Shown one piece after another: positions 42,609 through 53,237 of a DNA stretch of 64,000 nt. The position numbers and the translations under genes are program-made. How positions within the stretch are numbered: the stretch's first letter is position 1; each line of letters opens with the position of its first letter. The notes under the pieces are model-generated. The model did no database searches. It saw only the letters and a program-made list of their open reading frames with translations, and was not told the origin of the DNA. This DNA is from Lumbricus rubellus (taxonomy: Eukaryota; Annelida; Clitellata; Crassiclitellata; Lumbricidae): the NCBI GenBank assembly GCA_945859605.1, contig OX243811.1:32084713-32148712 (forward strand), in the 5' to 3' direction.

Positions 42609-43041
42609 GGATTAATCCATCGCTGAGGAGGGGTCAGCTACTCGGATCCTTTGTCTCCATGTTGTTCTGTCTCCAGCATCTTCCTTTGTCGGATCAAGTA
42701 GTTCCATGTCCTGCTGAATTATGTCACTCCATCTCTTCTTCTGCCGCCCACGGCTGCGGCGTCCTTGTACTTCTGCACGCATGATTCTTTTGATGCTGCC
42801 GCTCTCATCCGATCGCTCCACATGACCCTACCACCGCAATCTGGCCTCTCGAATTTTATCAGTTATACAATATACAGGCTACTCCAACTGCTTTTCGTAT
42901 GTTCTCGTATCTTCTCTTGTCTTTCAGAGAGGTCCCAAGTATCCATAGTAGCATCCTCATTTCTGTCCTCTCCAGCAGCTCCTCATCTCTTCTCCTCAGC
43001 GTCCAGGCCTCTGCTCCATAGATCATAACCGGTCTTATCAT
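42609..43041 (-). pseudogene. LINE C-terminal fragment, frameshifted
   Basis: On the minus strand 43041-42859 encodes YGAEAWTLRRRDEELLERTE and MRMLLWILGTSLKDKRR, and 42821-42612 encodes RRSRGRQKKRWSDIIQQDME then DRTTWRQRIRVADPS. Together these are the post-RT C-terminal region of a LINE protein. Two frames and an in-frame stop between the pieces show it is dead. RT catalytic motifs lie outside the fragment. Confidence 0.78.
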
Positions 43042-44248
43042 TTCTGTCCTCTCCAGCAGCTACTTTCCTTTAAGATGGATCGTGATTTTTCGGTCACATA
43101 GTACGCATGTCAAATCTCTCCATTTCTGCCAAGCTGCTTTTATTCTATTCTTCACATCCTGCTCACATCAACAATTTTTTAGTATACAGTTTTTTTAGAT
43201 TGCATGTTGATAGGTACACAATTTATAAACTACTGCAAATCGGAAATATCAATCATTATTTATGCAGTATGGCAACCTGTCATCTAGCATATAATACATA
43301 ATATAGCATATGTCCTTGTAGACCTATTGATTAAAGTGGTAACAATTTCTAGTTGAGTTTTGTTTTTTAGACTTCGCTGTTAAAGTGATTGCAATGTTCT
43401 GTCACGCTTTCTAACAGTCAAGTCGCCACGAGCAGAGAATACAATTATTATGCAATGTACAATGTACGTGTATGTTGTATTAATTATTGTTGTGCTATCA
43501 TTCCCGATCGCCGGACTCGGAACATTAAGAGACGATCAACAGTTGATAAGTTTTTAGGAGCTACTACAGATTCTTCTAAAACTCGTGATATTCTCAACTC
43601 CTTTGGCCCTATACACGCGCAGTAGTCCAGCGAAGGCTTTACCGCTTTGGCTAGATCTATTATAGCTCTCGGAAGCGAAGGCCAGTCTCACTTTTGCTGC
43701 AGTTGAATCTGTCCGATACAGTTACTCGCAATCCCTCTGTTAATCCCTCTATCTGTCTCTGTCTTTATTTGTCTGTGTATCTCTGGTCAGTTGGTCTATT
43801 GGTCAGTTGGCTTGTACTTCAGACTATACATGGTGCCATCGTGGTCTTGAATTCGTACGTCAGTAGGCTATGTATGTCCGTCTGTGTAGTCATGAGTGCA
43901 TGCCTTCTTCAATTGCCCGTTTCACTGAGTAGGAGTCATGATCAGGCACCACAGAAATCAGCCTCTACTTTAATGATAAACAACTCAACACCGACAAATC
44001 TGAACTTTGGCCGTTCCCCTAACTACTTCATACAGTCATACAGTGTGCTAAACTTTCACCCTGCTTCCTCCACTTCTTTCTGTCTCTGTCTTTCTGTCTG
44101 TCTGTCTGTCTGTCTGTCTCTGTCTTTGTCTCTCTCTCTCCCCCTCCTTGCCTTCCCCCTCTCTCAATTATATACTGTTCAGAATCTTGGGAGACATCCT
44201 TGGCTCAACACTTTCGGATAGCTCCCATTTCTGTTGTATATATAGGCT
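43042..44248. other. Intergenic, CTGT repeats
   Basis: A partial duplicate of the LINE edge (TTTCTGTCCTCTCCAGCAGC) at 43041-43060, and a (CTGT)n run at about 44086-44120. Nothing else supported. Confidence 0.45.
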
Positions 44249-44759
44249 TGTGATAAACTCCTTCGTTATCACCTCCTCCTATCAGTCTCTTCGGAAGCTT
44301 CTTCGTATAAGTTCGTGGTAGCATAGGCCTATCCCTAGATAACTGTTTCATTAGCTAAATGGCTAGGTAAAGAATCTACAGACTTTCACTGTTTTGTAAC
44401 CAACAACGACGACGTGTTTAAGTCTTCTTATTATACTCCAAAATCCGATGTAAAGTAAAACGATCAGCAACAACACAACAATGACTACACTTGCGTTATC
44501 ATAACAACTACACGACTACTACCTTCATCAGTCTACTCTATCGCAACTCAACAACAACTATTACAGCCTATCTCAACAGCTCTCAACACACAACACTCCT
44601 TCTTCACTTCCACTCCCTCCTTGTACACTCAACGTACGCTCGTCTAAACATCACGCGCTGTCCAGACAATCACCTGTCCAGACGCCGCGCGCCAATTTGC
44701 AGTTGGCCTACCTGCGTCGCTGTACGACAATCGTCGTGCACTGATTAAATTAGCTTACA
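44249..44759 (-). repeat. 3' LTR, gypsy-like copy 2
   Basis: Begins TGTGATAAACTCC on the + strand and ends TTAGCTTACA; adjacent polypurine tract complement at 44763-44779. Confidence 0.92.
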
Positions 44760-44876
44760 TTACCTCCTTCCTTTCTTTTGAAGAGAGCTAATTAATCTTA
44801 AAAATTAGCGAACGTATAATGCTTAAACTAAATACAAACAATTCCTATACTAAATGCAATCACAAAATATCTTATA

Positions 44877-45434
44877 CTACAATCTCGATAAGCAGTCCGC
44901 TACTACATTCAGCTTTCCCTTCTTATAGTTCAACAGAATGTCAAAATTTTGCAATGATAAAGACCATCGGACTAACTTAGCAGACTTCGACATTGACTCA
45001 GTCAAATAAACTAAAGGATGATGGTCAGTGAACACATTAATCTTGGAACCAATAATAATTTCTTTCAATTTGTTTAAAGCCCATATGATTGCATAGGCTT
45101 CCTTCTCAATCGTCGCCCATCTCCTCTGGGTATCTGTCAGCTTCTGACTGATAAATGAAACGGTACGTTCTATCCCCTCATCGTCCACTTGTGACAACAC
45201 AGCCCCCACAGCAAAATCACTGCTATCACAGTACAAATTAAATGGTTTGCCAACCTCGAACATGTATAAAATCACATTTGATAAAACAATTTCTTTAAGA
45301 GAATCAAAAGACTTCTGGTGGTCCTCAGTCCAAACAATGTTCTCAGGTGTCTGCTTGCTAGTTAAATCTGTTAATGGTTTAGCAATTTCAGCAAAATTAC
45401 AAATAAATTGTCTGTAAAAACCAAAAAATATCAA
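44877..45434 (-). CDS. RT thumb remnant plus RNase H, copy 2
   Basis: Near-identical to 27274-27831: GFYRQFI, LYCDSSDFAVGAV, EKEAYAIIWA, FTDHHPLVYL, ending ADCLSRL. Two visible amino-acid changes relative to copy 1 (T for P after IER, H for N after TDH). RNase H catalytic residues are kept; RT palm is missing. Confidence 0.88.
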   Translation of the reverse strand: MIFFGFYRQFICNFAEIAKPLTDLTSKQTPENIVWTEDHQKSFDSLKEIVLSNVILYMFEVGKPFNLYCDSSDFAVGAVLSQVDDEGIERTVSFISQKLTDTQRRWATIEKEAYAIIWALNKLKEIIIGSKINVFTDHHPLVYLTESMSKSAKLVRWSLSLQNFDILLNYKKGKLNVVADCLSRL

Positions 45435-45438
45435 TCAA

Positions 45439-48400
45439 TTAGTTAGCAAGTGTTAGGATTTTTGGGTTCAGCACCACTTCCTGTTCTACCAATGTACATA
45501 ATCCAGGTTTGTCCGAAAATCTGTCTGCATAACGGTTCAGTACATCCAGTAGCTGTTTCTGTTGCTCGCTCGTAAGATGTCCGATCTGTTCATAGTCCAA
45601 TTGCAGCGATTTCTGTGTCGTCTCTGCATGGTCTTCTTTCAATGGTAGCTCTACCACTGATCCGAATTCGTCGTCCTCTTCCACGATGAGACCACACGAT
45701 AATGTTCTTGCGATGAACTTCCTCATTTTGTTGGCATGGACGATTCGTCGGCCGTTTTCATTCATGTCCACCAGATACGAATACTTGGATCTTCTTTGTA
45801 GCACTGTACATGGACCATGCCATCGTGAGATCAATTTATTGGTTGACGTTGGATACAGGACGATGACGTTTTCTCCTGGTTCGAATTCTTTATCCTTGGC
45901 CCTCTTGTTGTATTGACTGGCGTATTGTTTTTGCTTTTCCTCTGCACAATTCTCAGCAAAGATCAAAGCTTTCTCCATGTCTGCTCTTAAGTTCTTCAGG
46001 TACTTTGCTGGTTGTACTCCAATGTTTGGCGGTAGATTTATTTCTTTGGTCCAGCTTTCCTTTAAGATAGTTAATGGTCCTCTTGGCATTTTTCCATACA
46101 CCAGCAGATATGGTGCCACTCCTGTCGTTGCGTTAGGAACTTCTCTCAATGCCCATACGGTAAACGGAATGATTTTATGCCACTGTCTTGGATTTTCCAC
46201 CATGACATGATGAACCATCTTCTTGAACGTCTGATTCCATCTCTCAACTAATCCTGCGGCCTCTGGATGCCCCGGTGAATCGAATCGTGGACAGCATCCC
46301 ATCAATTTCAAAAATTCTCTTGTGAGACTGGCTGTAAAATTTGTGCCTCTGTCGCTGGTGATCACAGATGGCACCCCCACGTCAATGAATAGCTTCATCA
46401 AAGCTTCGCACACAGCCTTAGCAGTCAATGACTTCAGCAAAAAGATTGTCGGCCATCTTGTACATGAATCCACTATGCACAAGCAATACTTATGCCCTGC
46501 TGCTGACTTCGGTTCTATTGGGCCTACCACGTCCATAGTCATCCGTCGGAATGGAACATCTTCCCTTGGAATTGGTGTAATCGGCACTCGATCCATCACC
46601 AAACTTCGTGCCTTCAGCTGACACTTCTCACAGGACTTACAAAATTTCACCACGTCTCGACGCATCTTTGGCCAGACAAAGGACAACTTGATTCTCTCTC
46701 GTGTCTTCTCTTCTCCCAAGTGTCCGCCAAATACTGACTCGTGAGCTAATTCCATTACTTGAATTCTTCTCTCTTTCGGTAACACCAACTGGTACACTAG
46801 CTGATCCAGCATTTGATGCTTCTTATACATCAATCCATTCACCACGCTAAACTCTGATCCTTTGTCTTCAGCGATCCTCCACCACGATTTCAGTGACTCG
46901 TCATTTCTCTGCTGCTCCTCGAATTTCTTCGCATCTTCCAGCTGTCTTTCATCGTTCGAATTCTCTGTGAACAAGTCCCTCATACTTGTCTCCAGTTCAG
47001 CGTCGCTTCCGGAATCTTCACTATCATTTCGTTCACATGCAGCCATCTCTTCTTCAGTTTCATTGTTCTCAGATGTTGTTCTTTCGTCATCTTGAATGCT
47101 GAGTTCATCTTCGCTGTCCATGTCATCTTCTTGCGAACTTTCGTTTATCGTTTCATCTTCTCCGCCTTCGACTTCTGCTCTCCGACTTTGTGCTCTTGTA
47201 GTCACATTCGCTTGTAGTTCCCCTTGCAATACACTCACTGGTGGAATCTCTTTCAATTCTGCAATTATCTCCGGATGTAGCAAGAACTTTTCTCTGTTTT
47301 CTTTGCACAGATCCGCTGGAATGCTGGCACACACTAAAGTTAAATATGGCGCGATATTTATTGTCCTGTCCTCTGTAGCTGCTCCTTCGTTACGACTGCT
47401 CATCCGCACTTCGATTTTCACCAACTTAGCTGGAATCGGCTCTCCAGCTACACATTGCAAATGAACTCTGCCGATTTCTTCTACTGTCGTTCCTTTCAGT
47501 AGTTCCTCGTTGATTACTGGTATCTCGGTCCCCGAGTCAATCAACGCCTCGACTTGCACAGGCTGCCCATCAGTCCCACGTATCTCCACATTTACATGCT
47601 GCAACGATATCTTCTTTATGCGTTGACACTCCTCTTTACTTTTTGTTTCTCGACAAATTTCTGCAATGGAAGTAGTTTTTATCGCTTCTTTCTGTATGGT
47701 GAACTGCGGCGTACACTTCATTACCGACTTCACTTCTGTTTCACGATCGTCCGATTCTTCAAACTGGTCTGGTGCATTCATCACTTGTATCTGGTTTACT
47801 CGAAGATTTTCTGCACTTCTGCTAAAGTTCTTCCTCAGATTTGCCGCTCCTGGTGCTTGGCAATGTTTTATTAGGTGTTTTTCAGAATGACAGTTGTGGC
47901 AACGTTTCGTTATAAAACTTCTTTGCTCATTGTTCTCCCACTTGTTGTACGGCGTGTATGATGCATTACTTTCTGTTGGGCGTCCCAGCGGCGGAGTTCG
48001 ATTGTAGGCTTGTCTGTCCCACGTTGACTCTTTCTTATCTTGCCAATACTGCTTTCCAGAATAATTATCTTTCTTTGCATCATTACTCTTGGCTTGGCTT
48101 CCGGTGTCTTTGCTATCCTTGTTCCACTTGAATGGCTTTGAGCTATTTCCCCATGCTTCGTATTTCGGTTTGTCTTGGAACATCACACCAATCCGATTGT
48201 TTACATGTATGTCTGCGAGGTCTGCAACATTACTAGCTTCCAAGCATTCTGTGCCCTCTTTTGCTAAGACAAACTGCAGTGGACCTGGTGGTAAACATTC
48301 TTTCAGCTTATCCTCCACTAACAAATCAAACAGCTTCTCGTAGTCTTTGTCCACTCGTCTACTTCGGACATAATAATTCAACAGGTTCTTCAGCCTAGCC

Positions 48401-49767
48401 GTGAACATCGTATACGTTTCTTCGGCTGTCTTCTTGGCATCTGCAAACCTTGACCTGTACTCACGAGCTGTTAACTTGAATTCCTTCAACAAATGCTCTT
48501 TCACTGCATCGTATTTATCTAAATTCTCAAATGACAATCGATTCAATACCGTTCGCGCTCTCGGGGTCATCAATGGCAACAACAATTTCACCCAGTACTG
48601 CTTTTCCACAGCAAAACTATTGAATGCATTTTCAACTGTTTCAAAATATAATGGCACTTCCATCATATCATACGGCATCTTCGGTAACACATGTTTCATT
48701 GCATCACCTATCTTCTTAATCTTGGACACCATTGTCTCACTTTCTCTGAGTCTAATCTGTTCTGACACTTCTCGGCTCTTACGATCATCTTCGTCTCTCT
48801 TCTTCAGTCGATCTTGATCTTCGGTTCTCCGCAGTTCTTCCTGTTCTATCTTCTGTTGTAATAGTTCTAACTGCTTTCTGCGTTCTTCCTTTTCAATAGC
48901 CATTTCTTTAAGTTGAGCCTCCTTGATAGCAAGTTTCTTTTGTTCTAATTGCATCTGTTCTTCTCTTTCTCTTTCTGCTTTTTCCAAATTGTCTTTTTCA
49001 GCTTGCAATTCTTCCTGACGAATTTCTTCTGCTCTCTCCAGTTCTTGTAAACGCATCTTCTCCTTTTCTTCCTCACGAGCCTTTTTGTCTTCGATCTGCT
49101 GTTTTCGTATTTCTTCATCGCTTTTTCTTGCTTTTTCGTATTCTATCATTAACTCCATTCTTCGTCGTTCTGCTTCGTCACGATCTATTTTCATTTGTTC
49201 TAACTGAAGCTGGAACTGTTGCTTCTGCATATCTATCTCTTGTTGTCTTATCCTTTCTAATTTTTCTGCTCTTTCCGCTCGTTGCTCCTCTTTCTCTTTC
49301 TCCTCTTGTTTACGCTCTTTCTCCTCTTGTCTGCGCTGCTCTTCTTTCTCTTTCTCCTCTTGTTTACGCTCGTTCTCCTCTTGTCTGCGCTGCTCTTCTT
49401 TCTCTTTCTCCTCTTGTTTACGCTCGTTCTCCTCTTGCCTGCGCCGCTCTTCTTTCTCCTTTTCCTCGTGTCTACGTTGTTCTTCCTTCTCTGCTCGTTG
49501 CTCCTCTCTCATCATCATGAATTGCAGCAACGCCTCCATAGACATCGGTGCCTGTGGCTTCTCAATTGGCTTTCCTTCAGCACCACCAACCGCACCTTCT
49601 TCTTCCGCGTCTTTCGCCCAAACCTCCGCCAAAGATCTCATCAAATGTTCCCTCGACATCTGTCCGACTTCTTCTGCGTCAAGGCCTGCTTCGATTAATA
49701 ATTTCACTATTCTTTCGGAAGCCATCTTCTTAATAGCTGCTTGCTTTTGCTCTGTAAGTTTCTCCAT
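45439..49767 (-). CDS. Gag-protease-integrase polyprotein, copy 2 (1442 aa)
   Basis: Same domain order as copy 1, shifted by four residues: zinc knuckle about 623-636, protease motif DSG (DTG in copy 1) about 744, integrase D1100, D1139 and E1175. The N-terminal coiled coil has a different number and mix of EENERKQ/EEKERKQ units. It lacks the two extra residues that copy 1 has near 1227. It ends NPKILTLAN at the same point before the missing RT. Selection appears to have kept both frames open over more than 4.3 kb. Confidence 0.92.
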   Translation of the reverse strand: MEKLTEQKQAAIKKMASERIVKLLIEAGLDAEEVGQMSREHLMRSLAEVWAKDAEEEGAVGGAEGKPIEKPQAPMSMEALLQFMMMREEQRAEKEEQRRHEEKEKEERRRQEENERKQEEKEKEEQRRQEENERKQEEKEKEEQRRQEEKERKQEEKEKEEQRAERAEKLERIRQQEIDMQKQQFQLQLEQMKIDRDEAERRRMELMIEYEKARKSDEEIRKQQIEDKKAREEEKEKMRLQELERAEEIRQEELQAEKDNLEKAEREREEQMQLEQKKLAIKEAQLKEMAIEKEERRKQLELLQQKIEQEELRRTEDQDRLKKRDEDDRKSREVSEQIRLRESETMVSKIKKIGDAMKHVLPKMPYDMMEVPLYFETVENAFNSFAVEKQYWVKLLLPLMTPRARTVLNRLSFENLDKYDAVKEHLLKEFKLTAREYRSRFADAKKTAEETYTMFTARLKNLLNYYVRSRRVDKDYEKLFDLLVEDKLKECLPPGPLQFVLAKEGTECLEASNVADLADIHVNNRIGVMFQDKPKYEAWGNSSKPFKWNKDSKDTGSQAKSNDAKKDNYSGKQYWQDKKESTWDRQAYNRTPPLGRPTESNASYTPYNKWENNEQRSFITKRCHNCHSEKHLIKHCQAPGAANLRKNFSRSAENLRVNQIQVMNAPDQFEESDDRETEVKSVMKCTPQFTIQKEAIKTTSIAEICRETKSKEECQRIKKISLQHVNVEIRGTDGQPVQVEALIDSGTEIPVINEELLKGTTVEEIGRVHLQCVAGEPIPAKLVKIEVRMSSRNEGAATEDRTINIAPYLTLVCASIPADLCKENREKFLLHPEIIAELKEIPPVSVLQGELQANVTTRAQSRRAEVEGGEDETINESSQEDDMDSEDELSIQDDERTTSENNETEEEMAACERNDSEDSGSDAELETSMRDLFTENSNDERQLEDAKKFEEQQRNDESLKSWWRIAEDKGSEFSVVNGLMYKKHQMLDQLVYQLVLPKERRIQVMELAHESVFGGHLGEEKTRERIKLSFVWPKMRRDVVKFCKSCEKCQLKARSLVMDRVPITPIPREDVPFRRMTMDVVGPIEPKSAAGHKYCLCIVDSCTRWPTIFLLKSLTAKAVCEALMKLFIDVGVPSVITSDRGTNFTASLTREFLKLMGCCPRFDSPGHPEAAGLVERWNQTFKKMVHHVMVENPRQWHKIIPFTVWALREVPNATTGVAPYLLVYGKMPRGPLTILKESWTKEINLPPNIGVQPAKYLKNLRADMEKALIFAENCAEEKQKQYASQYNKRAKDKEFEPGENVIVLYPTSTNKLISRWHGPCTVLQRRSKYSYLVDMNENGRRIVHANKMRKFIARTLSCGLIVEEDDEFGSVVELPLKEDHAETTQKSLQLDYEQIGHLTSEQQKQLLDVLNRYADRFSDKPGLCTLVEQEVVLNPKILTLAN

Positions 49768-50110
49768 CTTACTTCTTTACTTTACTGATGCTAGTCGATA
49801 AATAGTAGGCTACTCTTCAAATGTTTGCAATTGACTGACTTCAATTCTTTAAGCAAACTTCAATAGACAAGCAAGTTTTTCTACCTTGTAGTCGTTGTGT
49901 TGTCGTTTCTCACTGACGTACGGATGCTCGATGTATCGTTGCTTCTCCCGTGTGCTCGGCTCCTCGATGAATTCACAGCGTCCGTTCCTCCACAACGTCT
50001 GTTGATTGGATAGAATCCCTCCGTTCGTAACTTGGCACGTAGACCCGCCGTTCGTAACTAGGATCGTTCTCCTGCAACTTGGATCGTTATCTCACCGCAA
50101 CGACACCAAA
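49768..50110 (-). other. Leader and putative primer-binding site, copy 2
   Basis: Complement of the copy 1 leader; CGCAACGACACCA abuts the 5' LTR at 50110. Confidence 0.6.
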
Positions 50111-50621
50111 TGTGATAAACTCCTTCGTTATCACCTCCTCCTATCAGTCTCTTCGGAAGCTTCTTCGTATAAGTTCGTGGTAGCATAGGCCTATCCCTAG
50201 ATAACTGTTTCATTAGCTAAATGGCTAGGTAAAGAATCTACAGACTTTCACTGTTTTGTAACCAACAACGACGACGTGTTTAAGTCTTCTTATTATACTC
50301 CAAAATCCGATGTAAAGTAAAACGATCAGCAACAACACAACAATGACTACACTTGCGTTATCATAACAACTACACGACTACTACCTTCATCAGTCTACTC
50401 TATCGCAACTCAACAACAACTATTACAGCCTATCTCAACAGCTCTCAACACACAACACTCCTTCTTCACTTCCACTCCCTCCTTGTACACTCAACGTACG
50501 CTCGTCTAAACATCACGCGCTGTCCAGACAATCACCTGTCCAGACGCCGCGCGCCAATTTGCAGTTGGCCTACCTGCGTCGCTGTACGACAATCGTCGTG
50601 CACTGATTAAATTAGCTTACA
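50111..50621 (-). repeat. 5' LTR, gypsy-like copy 2
   Basis: Same 511-bp sequence as the other LTR as far as I can compare. Confidence 0.92.
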
Positions 50622-50626
50622 AGGCT

Positions 50627-51265
50627 ATTCTAGATTCGGAGTTCATAGCCGATACCATTGTTACACTGTCTTATTCTGACGCGAATTGGCTACTGCAACT
50701 CTACATCTATACTCGATATATCTGAATTCACTTTCTTCTTCTTCTTCGGAGTTCCTGCTCTTCTGCATCATAATCGTCTTCATCTTCTTCTTCTTTCAGT
50801 TCAGGTTCGAATTAATCCATCTTTGGCGAGGGATAAGCTGATTGCACATTGCTTCCTCTAATCAGGGTACTGCTACTGCATCAGGACTACAAGACTGTCT
50901 TGGACTTCCTTATTGAGACCAAATCGCTATAATATGCTTATCGTCCCCTTGACTGGCTTCCTCTCTGCTCATGTAAAAGGCGTCATATTTCATGTATCAT
51001 TGGCCTACGTTCAAGTCGTTGCTCTGCTTCTTGTGTAGGCAGGCAGACTTCGTATTTCCGCATATCAACCATGCCCTATAAGAATAGTCTTCTGCTGACA
51101 GTCACGCTACTGCATTTAAAAACGTCTTTAGACTCTCTTCAAGCGCATTTTTTTGCGTTAGATATTCGCACATTGCAAGCGCTTTTATGAGTCCATGTAC
51201 TTCAAACACGTCTGGACGCACACGCTCATGTGCTCATGTGCATACGTGCTCATGTGCACATGTGC
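50627..51265. other. Intergenic, no gene seen
   Basis: A short (TTC)n run near 50730-50800; otherwise unique. Confidence 0.45.
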
Positions 51266-51430
51266 TCACTACAGCGCGGACACTGAATCGGAGTTTCACA
51301 TTATGAAGCGCCGAGCAATTGCGAGTGAAGGACTTGCCCATGGTCCTTATGAGGCGGATTGAGGTAGATTCGAACCTGCAACCCTCTGGCTGCAAGGCAA
51401 CGTACATGTACACTACACCACCGTGCCCCA
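51266..51430 (-). repeat. tRNA-derived SINE, tail truncated
   Basis: Complement has A-box-like GGTGTAGTG, a B-box-like GGTTCGAATCT and the body GAAACTCCGATTCAGTGTCC. The extreme tail is missing here; a tail-like piece (GAGTGCCTCCGAGTAG) lies at about 51748-51793. Confidence 0.78.
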
Positions 51431-51793
51431 AATAGGTTCGGAAGTAAATTTTCTGTGGAATGCCATTCTTTGCCAAATCACATGGGTTGCAATTTCGTTC
51501 GTGGTAGTCGTAAATAATCCGACCCATATATTTAGTTGGGGGAAATATGTTCTCGAGCGCTTATAAAATGCTACAATAATTAATCGCGTCACCCATATTG
51601 CAAAACGAAATGGAAATGTTTGAGAGCTGTAACTCTGGCTGGATCGTATCGATAGGCGCTCATGTCTTGTGCACGCACCATGTGTCGCCTCTGTTCCGTT
51701 GCCTAGTGTAAGCATGCATCTCGAGTTAGCATTTGACGCTATGACGTATGAGTGCCTCCGAGTAGACTCCTAGAAAAGAGGCGCTGTATCAAT

Positions 51794-53005
51794 TATCGTT
51801 GTCGGCGTTAAATTGGACGGCATTCCCGCTGCGTCTAGCGACATCTGTACATCGACCGAATTAACTAATGCGACGACCATAGACATCTTACATTTAATGG
51901 AAGATGTCTATGGTGGCGACGTACCTGCTCAGCAAGACCGTAAGCATATGAGGCCCCAGAGGCCCCAGCCTTACGGAATGGTAACAAAAGGACAAAGGGA
52001 ATGTACTATGACGACATCTCTTTGTTCTAAAAACACTATCACACGTCGCTAATGTTGTCCGTAGACAAAATAGGACATGAGGATGCTAGGTTATAAGATA
52101 ATTATTATATGGACTTCGTAATGTGACGGTTTCTCTTTGTTGTGCAATTTTTTGGGCAAGTTGATGTTACGACTATTTATTACTTTGTACTGTTATGACG
52201 ACATCTCCTTGCTCAACAACACTTTGATTACGTCTGCTATTATACGTGTAGCTATGTAGGCTAGTGACTACAGTGTCACGTTGTTAACACAACGTGTTAC
52301 CGTAATTCGTATTGTACGACGAATCCTCTTTGTTCTACATTTCTACAAACACTATTAATTGCTACGGCTTTAGCTTTCTTCATAAGCACGTTGCTGACTT
52401 GTTGTTAGGATGATAGTGTTGTGTGATATGATTTTTTATATTAATTGTGAGGACATATATCTGCTGTATAAATAATATATATATAAATATATATATATAT
52501 AAATAATATATAAAACGGCTAAACTCGAGGACCTTACGTTGCCCACATTTGCTGTACAGTGCGCACAATAAAAGTGTGTCACTTTATAATGCGCCACATA
52601 GCCTAGCACTTGAGTTCCGGTTATGTAGTAGGCCTACATGTTTGAATAAGCAAGATAAATAGGCCTTAGTTCTACTAGAATTTCTGGTTGGTTTGACATT
52701 AGTCTGCCTGATATTGATATAGCCCAATGGAAACCCCAATATGGCCCACAGCCCCCACACATACATGTGCAAAAGTTGTGCATAAAAAATGAGTGATTTC
52801 AAATAAGTTGTTCTGAAATTTTGCTCTATTTTTTACGATTAGATTTAACAAATCACGATATAATAGACTAGGTCTTTTTGAAATTTAATTGTTTCTTTTC
52901 AATGTGTGGTGCACATGGGGTGCATGTGTGTGTGTGTGTGGGGGGGGGGGCTCATGTTCAGCCAAATATGTTGAACATACCTTAATCCACCTTTATGGTC
53001 TGAAC
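51794..53005. other. Intergenic with one strong hairpin
   Basis: Hairpin 51876-51914: ACCATAGACATCTT pairs exactly with AAGATGTCTATGGT around 11 nt. TA-rich sequence near 52460-52510 and a TG/G run near 52925-52950. No gene supported. Confidence 0.5.
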
Positions 53006-53237
53006 CATAGGCGTACGAGGCGGGGGTCCATAGGGGGGAAATCCCCCCAAATTTAGGGCAAGTCTGTTTTTCGGGCAAGCAGACCATGGAAAAATAGTAG
53101 GCCTCTTTTTCACGAGATTTCAACCCGATGACTTAAAAAGGTCGTCAAGTTTTTCCCGCGAGATTTAATTTTCGGGTAGAAGTAAAATCTTTGCCTTCCC
53201 CCTCCCTCCCATTGTTGAAATCTCCCGTACGCCTATG
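53006..53237. mobile_element. hAT-like MITE, CATAGGCGTACG ends
   Basis: TIRs CATAGGCGTACG / CGTACGCCTATG and a perfect 8-bp duplication GTCTGAAC (52998-53005, 53238-53245). The body shares GGGCAAGTCTG and TTTTCGGGCAAGCAGA with the element at 19888-20256, so they belong to one family. Confidence 0.9.

Larger units (their letters stand above)
44249..50621 (-). mobile_element. RT-less Ty3/gypsy-type LTR retroelement, copy 2
   Basis: Same family as 22070-28458, opposite strand. LTRs of 511 bp appear identical to each other, with 5-bp TSD AGGCT (44244-44248, 50622-50626). Layout, ORF junction and RT loss match copy 1, so the loss predates both insertions. The U5 end differs from copy 1 (GATAACGAAGGAGTTTATC against GATCACAAGGAGGTTATC), so the two come from separate source elements or sub-lineages. 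Confidence 0.9.
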
